Origin: Tuctoria greenei
Lineage: Eukaryota; Streptophyta; Magnoliopsida; Poales; Poaceae
Direction of reading: 5' to 3'
Assembly (NCBI GenBank): GCA_036927565.1
Contig: JAYESD010000001.1
Span: 284,901,560 to 284,965,559 of the forward strand
Length of the DNA stretch: 64,000 nucleotides
Made by a program: the position numbers and the translations under genes. Within the stretch, counting starts at the first letter, position 1, and the number at the start of each line of letters is the position of its first letter. Below the pieces are notes generated by a model, which was given only the letters and a program-made list of their open reading frames with translations, had not been told where the DNA came from and made no database searches. This document shows positions 54,548-64,000 of the stretch, in pieces.

Positions 54548-56235
54548 AACCAACCCCCCTTAAAATGAATCTCGCCCTCGAGATTCGACGCGGAAGAGAA
54601 AAGATAGGGAAAGTCCTTCTTGAGATCATCCTCCAATTCCCACGTCGCTTCTTTTTCTGTGTGGTGTTTCCATTGAACTTTACACCATCTAATAACCTTG
54701 TTCCTTGTGACTCTCTCCTTGGTTTCCAAGATTTTGACCGGTTGTTCGGCATAAGCCAAATCTTCCCCTAGTTCCAATTCTTCCATTGGCACATGTTCTT
54801 CTGGTACTCTCAAGCACTTCTTGAGCTGGGAAATGTGAAAGACATCATGGACATCCGAAAGATGAGCTGGCATCTCTAACTTGTACGCTACTTCTCCACT
54901 TTTGTCCGAAATCTGGAATGGTCCAATATAACGAGGTGCGAGCTTGCCTCTTATGTTAAACCTCTTATGACCTCTCATTGGTGACACCTTGAGGTAAACA
55001 AAATCTCCCACTTCAAAGGCTAATTTCCTTCTTCTATTGTCCGCATAGCCTTTTTGCCTTGATTGGGCAGCCCTCAAGTTTTCACGAATTATTTGGACTT
55101 GCTTTTCAGCTTCTTGCGACACATCCGGACCAAATACTTGAGTTTCTCCTGCCTCATTCCAGAAAAAAGGTGTCCTACACTTCCTCTTGTAAAGCGCTTC
55201 ATATGGTGACATTTTCAAACTTGCTTGGTAACTATTGTTGTATGAAAATTCTACGTATGGCAAGCTTTTGTCCCAACTTTTCCCATGCTTTAAAGCACAA
55301 GCTCTTAACATGTCCTCTCAAATTTGATTGGTCCTCTCGGTTTGTCCATCCGTTTGAGGATGATATGCTGAACTGAAATTCAACCTCGTTCCCAAAGCTT
55401 CATGCAATTTTTGCCAAAATCTGGAGGTAAATTGAGAACCTCTATCCGACACGATCTTCTTCGGGACTCCGTGTCGACACACAACATGATCCATGTATAT
55501 TTCGGCCAATCGTGCAGCGGTATATTTGGTATTCACAGGGACAAAATGAGATGACTTGGTTAAGCGATCCACAATTACCCAAATTGAAACATACCCGGAC
55601 TGAGTACGTGGTAACCCAACTATGAAGTCCATCCCAATTTCTTCCCACTTCCATTCCGGGATCTTCAATGGCTGCAATACTCCAGCTGGCCTTTGATGTT
55701 CCGCCTTGACTCGTTGGCACACATCACACAATGCTACGTATTCAGCTATGTCCTTCTTCATGCTATCCCACAAATAGCAAGTCTTCAAGTCTTTGTACAT
55801 CTTTGTACAACTAGGGTGAATCGAGTAAGGTGAGTCATGTGCCTCCTTTAATATTGTCTCCTGAATATGCTTCACATCGGGCACGACAATCCTCTTTCCA
55901 AGCCATAAGGTACCATGTTCATCCTCGTCAAATCTGAATTCTCTCCCTTCTTTGGTCCTTTCCTTGATTTCCTTGATCTCCTCATCTGCGGTTTGTGCCT
56001 CTCGAATTTCTTGCTCCAAGGTTGGGTTTAACTCCATCATCTCCGTCTCATTTACAAACCTGAGGTTCAACCGTTCAAACTCCTTGCATAACTCGGATGG
56101 TAACTCTCGAACTGTGAGTTGATGACTTACTCCCTTTCTACTCAAAGCATTGGCCACTACATTGGCCTTTCCCGGATGATAGTTGATCCCCAAATCATAA
56201 TCTTTGATGAGCTCCAACCATCTTCGTTGCCTCAA
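54535..56235 (-). pseudogene. E integrase and chromodomain
   Basis: 56235-55318: RNase H tether, zinc finger (HDSPYSIHPSCTKMYKDLK, CDVCQRVKA) and the complete catalytic core with MDFIVGLPRTQ, VSDRGSQFTS and TDGQTERT, so all three acidic residues are present. After a stop at 55316 the frame continues 55311-54535 with LAFEVGDFVYLKVSP, APRYIGPFQIS, DVHDVFHISQLKKCLRVP and the chromodomain-like VIRWCKVQWKHHTEKEATWELEDD. The reading ends GGWFVTP across the polypurine tract and the first LTR bases. Confidence 0.82.
54548..54565 (-). other. E polypurine tract
   Basis: Minus-strand TTTTAAGGGGGGTTGG next to the LTR. The pol frame reads through it. Confidence 0.75.
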
Positions 56236-56237
56236 GT

Positions 56238-57344
56238 TCAGATCGTTTGTGTGAAAATATACTTCAAACTCTTATGATCCGTATAAATTTCACACCTATG
56301 TCTAAGAATATAGTGCCTCCAAATCTTCAATGCGTGTACCACGGCTGCAAGTTCCAAATCATGTGTTGGGTAATTCTGCTCATGTTTCTTCAATTTTCTT
56401 GATGCATAGGCGACCACTTGACCTTCTTGCATCAATACACATCCAAGTCCTTGTCTTGATGCATCGCAATAAATGTCAAAACTCTTGCTTACATTCGGCA
56501 ATACTAAAACTGGGGTTGTTGTCAACCTCTTATTTAGCTCCTCAAAACTATTCTGACAAGCTTCAGTCCATTGGAACGCCTTTCCCTTCATTAGCAACTC
56601 CATCATAGGCTTGGCTATCTTGGAGAAGTCCTTGATAAACCGACGGTAATATCCAGCCATCCCAAGAAAACTTCTTATTTCCTTGACGTTTTGCGGCGGT
56701 TCCCACTTCAACACGTCTCTCACTTTTCCGGGGTCAACCGATACTCCTCCTCCTGAAATGATATGACCCAAAAATGGCACCTCTTTCAACCCAAACTAAC
56801 ACTTGTTGAACTTGGCATACAATTGATGCTCCCTCAATTTCTGCAATGTAAGCCTCAAGTGTTCCTCATGTTCCTTCTCATCCTTCGAGTAGATCATAAT
56901 ATCATCAATAAACAACATAACGAATCTATCCAAGTACTCCATGAAGACCTTATTCATGAGGTATATAAAGTAGGCAGACGCATTTGTCAATCCAAAAGAC
57001 ATCACGGTGTACTCAGAAGATCCATACCGTGTCCTGAAAGCTGTGTTGGGTATGTTCGATGGTCTAATCTTCATTTGAAAGTATCCCGACCTCAAGTCAA
57101 TCTTAGAGAAGACACAAGCACCCTTCATCTGATCAAACAGGTCTTCTATGCATGGCAAGGTGTACTTGTTCTTAATTGTTACCTCGTTGAGAGCTCGGTA
57201 ATCTACGCACATCCTTTGGGATCCATCCTTCTTGTCCCCAAACAGCACGGGCGCTCCCCAAGGTGAAGAACTAGGGCGAATAAAACCTTTCTCTAGTTGC
57301 TCTTGAATTTGCTTCTTGAGCTCCGCTAATTGCATAGGAGGCAT
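56238..57344 (-). pseudogene. E reverse transcriptase and RNase H
   Basis: 57344-56796 has [54 protein letters not shown] and the catalytic FIDDIMIY. After a stop at 56794, 56789-56238 carries the connection and RNase H ([45 protein letters not shown]). A frameshift at about 56238 leads into the integrase frame. Confidence 0.82.
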
Positions 57345-57407
57345 CCTATACGACCTCTTAGCTATAGGTGCAGTTCCAGGTATTAAATCAATAACAAGCT
57401 CAATGTC

Positions 57408-59107
57408 TCAATCGGGTGGCATACCTGGCAACTTGTCTGGAAAAACATCCAAAAATTCACACACCATCGGAATCTCCTCAATTGCAGCACCGTCCATATG
57501 ATTCAATTCCAATTGCTTTGGTGCGGTTTGAGATGCTTCAAATTCTACGGTGATCCCTTCTTCGTTGGTCAACTTCACCGTCTTCGTGGCACACTCAGTA
57601 ACTCCATTGTGCTTTCTCAACCAGTCCATACCAAGTATAATGTCCAACCCTTGAGAATCCAAAACAATGAGGTTGGCGGAGAAGTATACCCCCCTTATTC
57701 TAAGGCTTACTTTTGGACATACTATATTTGTCCTCATCTCTCCTCCAGGAGACTTAACCAATAGAGTAAACTTCATATGAGAGATAGGCAAACTATACTT
57801 GGCAACATACTTCGATGCAATGAATGAATGTGATGCTCCAAAATCAAATAACATAGTCGCGGGGTTGGAGTTGGCGAGAAACATACCAATGACCACGTCA
57901 TCCGGTTGTTGAGCATCCTCCGTAGAGACATGGTTCACGTTGCCACGAGCAAAATTATGCTGTCCACGGTTCCCTTGTGGTTGTCCTCCATTGGGTCTTG
58001 GGTTTTTCCTCGGAGCATTGCTTCCTTGACCAAGGCCTGACTTAGGACATTGATGCGCAAAGTGTCCAGCTTCTCCACAAGTATAGCACTTCTTAACTCC
58101 ACCAGAATTATTGGGACGAGCTTGGTTTTGAGCACTTGCAGCAGGAAAATTAGCATGAGGCGCATAAGGCATTGGAGGCCTAGGTGCTTGCATAACAGGG
58201 AGTTGTTGCACAAACTGAGTTGGGCGCGGTGCATAACCAGGGCGCTGAGCAGGAATAGAGGAGATGTAATAGGGCGCATTGGGTGGTGCAAGGCGAGGGT
58301 GCACATTACTTCCTTGTTGTTGTCCTTGATATGGCGCCTTCCTCTTGATTTCTTGCTCCATCTCACGGATCTTGTTCTCAACCACAATTGCTTTGTCCAC
58401 AAGCTTCTGAAAATTTGCATAATCGCAGTTGAGTAGTTGCACTTGGATCTCATTGTTCAAGCCCCTCATGAACAAATATTGCTTCCGGCTGTCCCGACTA
58501 ACATCCTCACGCGCGTACCTTGAGAGTTGAGTGAACTTATTGAGATATTCACTTACGCTTGATTTTCCTTGCCTTAAATTCTCAAATTCTTGCCTCTTCA
58601 AGATCATAACGCCCTTGGGCACATGATGAGAACGGAAGTTCTCTTTGAAGTCGGCCCAAGTTATTCTCTCTTGGTTCTCATGAGCATTGCATAAAGAATC
58701 TCACCAATCCGCAGCTGCTCCAACGAGTTGATGAGAGGCAAATAGCACCTTCTCTCTGTCGCTGCATTGGACAATAGCAAGTTTCTTCTCCACGGACTTG
58801 AGCCAATCATCCGCATCCATAGGGTCAGCAGCTTGAGCAAAGGTCAGCGGCCTAGTCCTCATAAACTCTCCCAATCGGTTATGAGGAGGCGGGGGTGGCG
58901 TTGGAGGCATGTGGGGCTGATTGTTGATATTACCAGCCTGCAGCTGTCCCATAGTCTGTATCATGGTCTGCATGAGCTGGTTTTGCATAGCCAATAGCTG
59001 CTCAATGTTGATAGCTCCCTGAGTAGATCCTTGTCCAATGTTGTTCTGAGGCACTCCATTGTTCTCGCCTCATCATTGCCATCCCTCTGGTTGCGAGTCC
59101 TCACCAT
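57408..59107 (-). pseudogene. E gag and protease
   Basis: The ATG at 59107 (MVRTRNQRDGND) is followed by a one-base loss near 59068. 59054-58701 holds the Gln/Met-rich part and DADDWLKSVEKKLAIVQCSD. 58622-57408 continues with capsid sequence, the zinc knuckle CYTCGEAGHFAHQC and the protease. The protease active site reads FDFGASHSFI, with Phe where B has Ser after the catalytic Asp. A stop at 57405 ends this frame. Confidence 0.8.
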
Positions 59108-59356
59108 CTGAAGAAAAGCATTAGGTAAGAATTAGAAAACGTCCCCAACTATATGCATCAAGGGATATGAAACTAAACAACTAGCTAGCCTACGTGAACA
59201 TGACAATGCTAAAGCACCCCAAAATCCTCTATTAAGCACACAAGCAAGCAATATATATAGAAAACAACACTCCAAATAAAAACACATCGATTCTGAGTGC
59301 TCCTATGTGCTCTAAAGTGTCCATTCTATCTAGGCTGCATCCTACGGTCAACCTGT

Positions 59357-59369
59357 GGCTCTGATACCA
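59357..59369 (-). other. E primer-binding site (initiator-Met type)
   Basis: Minus-strand TGGTATCAGAGCC, three bases after the LTR. Confidence 0.85.
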
Positions 59370-59372
59370 ATC

Positions 59373-60922
59373 TGTGACACCCGGTTCTGAAAAATGAACC
59401 AAGCTAACGCATATGTGTGCCCAGGATGTTCATCACACATACACAAGTGCAATCACAAAAGAGTATACATAAAGTTACCACAGAACAAGATTAATTAACC
59501 AAGTTTTATTACACAAACTAGATTATCCTTGAATACAAGCTCTAATGAATATTAATGACAAACTCAACTATTGCAGCGGAAATACTCTAATTAAGCAACT
59601 AAGCAAACTAAGCATAAGGGATAGGGTATAGCGCAACTCCAATCAACACCACAGGCAAAGCTGACGGAAGACATGGCCTAGAACTCTGCATTATCACCAT
59701 TAAACTCCCAATCCTGACCTGCAACTGTTGGGGGGGGAATTGCAAGAGTGAGTACATGTCGTACTCAGCAAGTGTGGAAAGTATGACATGTGGCTGATTC
59801 AAATGACGATAATAATAATGGCAAAGTGCTGAAAAGTACATTAAAAACATATGAAAAGCAATATATTACATATATGTGAAATAGACCTATCATAATCATA
59901 AGTAATATCATAATACCAGTCTGAATTCGCTACCATCATCAATAATTCCAGATTTCACTATTGCCAATAACCATATTCAATACCAAAAATAAATCCATAA
60001 CCATTACCAAACCATAACCATCCCAAATACCATCCCAATACCGAGTTCCTTCTAATCATGGAAGTTGTCCAGGTGCTCATAACCAGGAGCACGTCTATCA
60101 TGATAGTTTTATTTAACTCTGCAGAGTTTGTACCTCTTTACCCACGTGTTTGTGATTTCATCACCTTTCGATGACTAGAACCTCTATTATGCCGTCTCAC
60201 ACTTCCGTCGGTGTGTGGCCAAGAGATCACAAAATAGCTTTTACAAAGGGATTACTAGCCTATTTAGACCCCACTGAGGTTTCACCGGTGGCGATGCCTC
60301 CAACTGAGCACATCTTCAACCAAGGGCCCCCTCTTGAGCCATTCGGATCCCAGGGTAGTCCCACCAATCATCAACAAACCCAATCCGACTACCCCTTCCC
60401 CGAGCATCCACAATGGTCCAAACAGCACTAGCAAAGCCCTAATTAATGAGCTACGCCGCACCCATACTTGGCCTCGTGGTGGCACTGTAGTCCTAGCTTA
60501 TTCTCGCATGAAACGGTCCTTAGATCTGAAGCAAGCAAACCACCACAACATCCAACCCATCCACATACCAGGCTTGCTTAGATCACCCATTACCATATCA
60601 TATTTAACCAGTTCATGTTAACCATAATGTCATCTATGCGTAATTAAATTGAGTGGTATAGTTGTTTTCCCATCCTAATTGATTAAGCGAAGCAAAAGGT
60701 AAAAAACCCTTCCCGACTCTCTACCATAAATTCCAGGTGACAAGGGTGGTTTAACAAATCTAGTAAACTTTCCTACCATAGGATTTCCCATAACCATGAC
60801 GCAAGCATGCAATTTACAAATAAAACATTTAATTTACAAAACAGGATCAATATGCTTCAAGGACACTTGCCTTGCTCTTGCTGTTGATTACGATCAAAGC
60901 CTTCAAACTCTTAGTGTTGAAG
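59373..60922 (-). repeat. E 5' LTR, truncated by the gap
   Basis: Matches 51720-53275 of the 3' LTR with scattered differences. The G run is eight long (59730-59737). The promoter and palindrome array would lie in or beyond the N gap. Confidence 0.85.
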
Positions 60923-61022
60923 NNNNNNNNNNNNNNNNNNNNNNNNNNNNNNNNNNNNNNNNNNNNNNNNNNNNNNNNNNNNNNNNNNNNNNNNNNNNNN
61001 NNNNNNNNNNNNNNNNNNNNNN
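60923..61022. other. Assembly gap (100 N)
   Basis: Exactly 100 undetermined bases, the usual placeholder for a gap of unknown size. The sequence before it belongs to E's 5' LTR, the sequence after it to the LTR of another element. Confidence 0.99.
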
Positions 61023-63375
61023 AACCATAATCAATGTCATAACCATTACCCGACCATAACCCTTACCAAACCATAACCATCCCAAATCCCAATTCCAACT
61101 CTAATCATGTAGGTCATCCAGGCGCTCATAACCGGGAGCACGGCTATCATGATAGTTTTAAACACTCTGCAGAGGTTGTACCACTTTACCCACATGTTTG
61201 TGATTTTATCACCTTTCGATGACTAAGGAACCTCCATTGTGCCATCTCACACTTCCGTAGGTGTGTGGCCAAGAGTTCACAAAATAGCCTTTCAAAAGGG
61301 ACTACTAGTATGTACGGGCCCACTAAGGTTTCACCGGCAGGCTTGAACCTCTATTCTCCCACCCACGGGTCCCCTCGTGTGCCATGCGGATCCCAGGGCA
61401 GTCCTCCTCGACTCCCATTCCCCGCGCCATCCAATGGTCCATACAGTACTAGCAGCGCTCCTAATTATTCAGCTACGCCGCACCCATACTTGGCCTTGTG
61501 GTGGCACTGTTGACCTGGCATATTCTCGCATGAACCGGTCCTTAGATCTAAAGCAAGCAAACCACCATAACGACCAACCCATCCACAAAACCATGCTTGC
61601 TTAGATCACCCATCGTATTGACCAGTTCACATTAACCAAAATATCATTGGTACATAATTAAATGTGTAGTGTTGTTTGCCATCCCAATTAATTAAGCGAA
61701 GCAAAAAGGTAAAAAAAAAACCCTTCCCGACTCTCTACCATAATTCCAGGTGACAAGGGTGGTCAAACAAAACTAGTAAACTTCCTACCATAGGATTCCC
61801 GTCAAATTGACACAGCATGCAAGTTTGCAAACAAAACATTTAATTTAAAACAGGATCAATATGCTTCAAGGACACTTGCCTTGCTCCGGCGGATGGGGTT
61901 GCTCAAGCGCTTCGAAGTCTTGGTTTTGGAAATCCTCGTATGCGGCCTCTTGAGCACGTTCCTCTACGCGTGATCATACATACAAGAAAACATATACAAT
62001 TCAACATAATGCACACAAAATAATCAACATGCAATGACATGTATGCATGCACAATTTAATAATTAATTTACTACGGTCATTTATTAATTAGATGCGACTA
62101 GTTCATACGTGTTCATAAGGGTTTACGGGGTTTTTAGGGTGGATTAATGCTGCTGAAAATAAATTCATGGTGCAACTAAAATTTATTTACGTCTACTAGA
62201 TTCAATATGATCGCAAAAATTCGCATCGGGAACGAACTCTACCGTAGATCTGACGGCGTGACGGTCGCGGAATAAATGCGAGGCGTAGACGAAATAGATG
62301 GTGCAGCAGTCCTTCGGCGGTACGATGACGGCGGCGCGATGTCGGCGATGATCTCCGGCGAACGGTGGTGCCCTCCTCTTTTTCTCCCTCTTCTTCCCCT
62401 TCTTTTTCTCCCTTTTTTCTTCCCTGGGCGCCTCTGTTTCCTCTGCTCCCGTCGGCAGCTTCCGTCGGCTTTGGCGGCTGCTGGTTCGTGGGGAAAAAGA
62501 GCCTAGGCCTGGGTCCTATTTATAGGGGCGGTGCTAGGGTACGTCACCGGTAAAATCGGAAGCGGTTACGGGATGGACTCGTATCCGGGAAAATTTGGGG
62601 CGTTACGGCGCGGGAGACCGCGGTGCGGGCGGGAATCGCGCGCGTAGGGAAAATCGCGTCGGGGGGGGGGGGGGGGGGGGGGGGGGAGACCGAGGCCCGG
62701 CTGCGGCCTCGGGCGGTGCGCGCCGCGCGACAGGGGGGCGCGGGCCCGGCTGCGGAGCGTCAGGCGGCGGTGCGTCAGGGGGGGGCGGGGCCCGGCTGCG
62801 GAGCGCAGGGGCAGGCGGGGGCCCGGCGCTGGCAGCGCGCGTCGCGCGCAGCGCGGTCAGGCGGCGCGGTCAGCCGGGGTGGGGGCCACGCGGGCGGCGG
62901 TGTCGGGCGGGCGCGCTCGCTCGCGCGTGCGGGCGTGGCCGGCTGCGGCTCGGCCGCTGGCCGGCGGGGTTTTCCCCCTTTTTTTTTTACATATTACTTT
63001 TTTTTATTATTATTTTTACATTATTTATTTTATTCATTTACTTTTTTATATATACATATATTATTATTATTCATATTATATATTTATTATTTATTATTTA
63101 TTATTTTTATAACATATATTATTAATATTATTTTCTTTATTTTTATATTGTTATATATATTATTCATATATATATATATATTTATATATATTTTTATTAT
63201 TATTTTAATACTTATTCCCTATTACAAGTTTTAGGCTATAATTATTGTTTTCTATTTCTCTCTTTCGCTACATACATTTGTATATGTGTATGTTTTATTA
63301 TTTTTCTTTCATTCTACTAGTGTTTAATGCATGACCATGTATGCAATGCATGATGCGAAAATTGAGGGTGTTACA
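61023..63375 (-). repeat. F 3' LTR, 5' part in the gap
   Basis: On the minus strand: LTR start at 63375, an AT-rich block (63240-62985), a GC-rich block (62970-62590) with 26 consecutive G at 62661-62686, TATA box CTATAAATAG near 62525-62516, then the B/E-like transcribed region. No CGGACTAGTCCG copy was found. Confidence 0.8.
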
Positions 63376-63995
63376 AACCTACCCCCCTTAAAGTGAATCT
63401 CGCCCTCGAGATTCGACAGCGTGGAGAAAAGATGAGGGAATTCTGCCTTCAGGTCTTCTTCACGTTCCCATGTAGCTTCGGCTTCTGTATGGTGTTTCCA
63501 TTGCACTTTGCACCAACGGATCCTCTTATTTCTCGTGACTCTTTCCTTCATATCCAAAATTTTGATAGGTTGTTCGACATAGGACAAATCCTCCTGAAGT
63601 TCTAACTCGTCCATCGGCACTTGTTCTTCCGGTACCCTGAGACACTTCTTGAGTTGAGAGACGTGAAATACGTCGTGTACATCGGAGAGATATGTCGGCA
63701 GCTCAAGTCGATAAGCTACCTCTCCTCGCTTGTCCAGAATCTTGAATGGTCCGATGTAACGGGGTGCCAGTTTTCTTTTGACGTTAAACCGTCGTTGACC
63801 TCTGATAGGTGACACTTTGAGGTATACAAAATCTCCAACTTCAAAGGTCAAACTCCTTCGCCTATTATCAGCATAACCTTTCTGTCGAGACTGGGCAGCC
63901 TTTAAGTTTTCCCGTATTATTTGGACTTGCCTTTCAGCTTCTTGTAACACGTCTGGACCAAACGCCTGATTCTCTCCGGTTTCATTCCAAAACAA
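63324..63995 (-). CDS. F integrase C-terminus and chromodomain (cut by window edge)
   Basis: An open 223-codon frame: AAQSRQKGYADNRRRSLTFEVGDFVYLKVSP, APRYIGPFKILDK, DVHDVFHVSQLKKCLRVP, then the chromodomain-like RIRWCKVQWKHHTEAEATWEREED. It reads on through the polypurine tract (GGRFVTP) and ends about 50 bases inside the LTR. No stop interrupts it in this window, in contrast to B and E. The rest of pol is outside. Confidence 0.82.
   Translation of the reverse strand: MFWNETGENQAFGPDVLQEAERQVQIIRENLKAAQSRQKGYADNRRRSLTFEVGDFVYLKVSPIRGQRRFNVKRKLAPRYIGPFKILDKRGEVAYRLELPTYLSDVHDVFHVSQLKKCLRVPEEQVPMDELELQEDLSYVEQPIKILDMKERVTRNKRIRWCKVQWKHHTEAEATWEREEDLKAEFPHLFSTLSNLEGEIHFKGGRFVTPSIFASCIAYMVMH
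63376..63393 (-). other. F polypurine tract
   Basis: Minus-strand TTTAAGGGGGGTAGG directly before the 3' LTR. Confidence 0.75.
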
Positions 63996-64000
63996 GGGAG

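Larger units (their letters stand above)
51720..60922 (-). mobile_element. E: chromovirus (Ty3/Gypsy), close relative of B, 5' LTR cut by gap
   Basis: 3' LTR 51720-54547, polypurine tract, chromodomain, integrase, RNase H, RT, protease and gag on the minus strand, primer site at 59357-59369, and 5' LTR from 59373 into the N gap. It interrupts the A2 antisense ORF. Its outer right end is not in the window. Confidence 0.85.
61023..64000 (-). mobile_element. F: divergent chromovirus, 3' LTR and pol end
   Basis: The segment up to 63375 ends GAGGGTGTTACA and is followed by a polypurine tract and pol, so it is the 3' LTR of a minus-strand element. Its transcribed part (61023-62060) is clearly related to the B/E LTR, while 62060-63340 is not. 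The element runs out of the window. Confidence 0.82.

Noticed and set aside
62595..63234. 176- and 203-codon plus-strand frames
   Set aside because: They result from a GC-rich block followed by an AT-rich block in the F LTR. They give Gly/Arg runs followed by Phe/Ile/Tyr runs without domain content.

Overview
The window is a stretch of grass (Poaceae) nuclear genome. The evidence is one GC-rich, intron-containing plant heat-shock-factor gene surrounded by long, nested LTR retrotransposons of grass-type lineages: Ty3/Gypsy TAT, Ty3/Gypsy chromovirus and Ty1/Copia of SIRE/Maximus type. I cannot name the species. One 100-base N gap (60923-61022) shows it is a draft scaffold. I saw no tRNA, rRNA or CRISPR array.

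Layout. 1-3917 is the 3' end of a plus-strand TAT-type Gypsy element (T1): an antisense extra ORF, then the 3' LTR. 3918-4740 is a decayed LINE 3' end that abuts this LTR. 4741-10215 is the low-repeat island. It holds the only host gene I can support, a class B2 heat shock factor (7683-8943, one 100-bp intron in the DNA-binding domain) with two three-unit heat shock elements upstream. From 10216 on, essentially everything is LTR retrotransposon.

Nesting. A TAT fragment (A1, 10216-11492) is interrupted in gag by a second TAT element (A2) that starts at 11493. A2 runs gag-protease-RT-RNaseH-second RNaseH-integrase to 18253, where Copia C2 (18254-about 27345) is inserted. At 27346 the A2 integrase starts again as a duplicated segment. 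Chromovirus B (minus strand, 27950-47500, flanking repeat GGAGAC) sits inside that segment, and Copia D (minus strand, 31682-40718, target duplication CTATC) sits inside B's integrase. The duplicated integrase resumes at 47501-47791 and meets a lone Copia LTR (47792-49394) at the same base where C2 is inserted in the first copy. A2's integrase tail, spacer and antisense ORF follow to 51719, where chromovirus E (minus strand, from 51720) interrupts the antisense ORF. The N gap hides E's 5' LTR end, and the window closes in a divergent relative, F (61023-64000).

All the elements carry visible damage: stops, frameshifts, catalytic substitutions, or the loss of the reverse transcriptase core in D. 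The most notable unexplained signal is an array of the 12-bp palindrome CGGACTAGTCCG and close variants. It lies just upstream of the TATA box in the LTRs of two unrelated superfamilies, Copia C2/D/solo and Gypsy B/E, but not in their relative F. In the Copia family it occurs again in front of the extra 3' ORF. That ORF has its own conserved leader with GT-AG intron signals, which suggests a second transcription unit inside the element.
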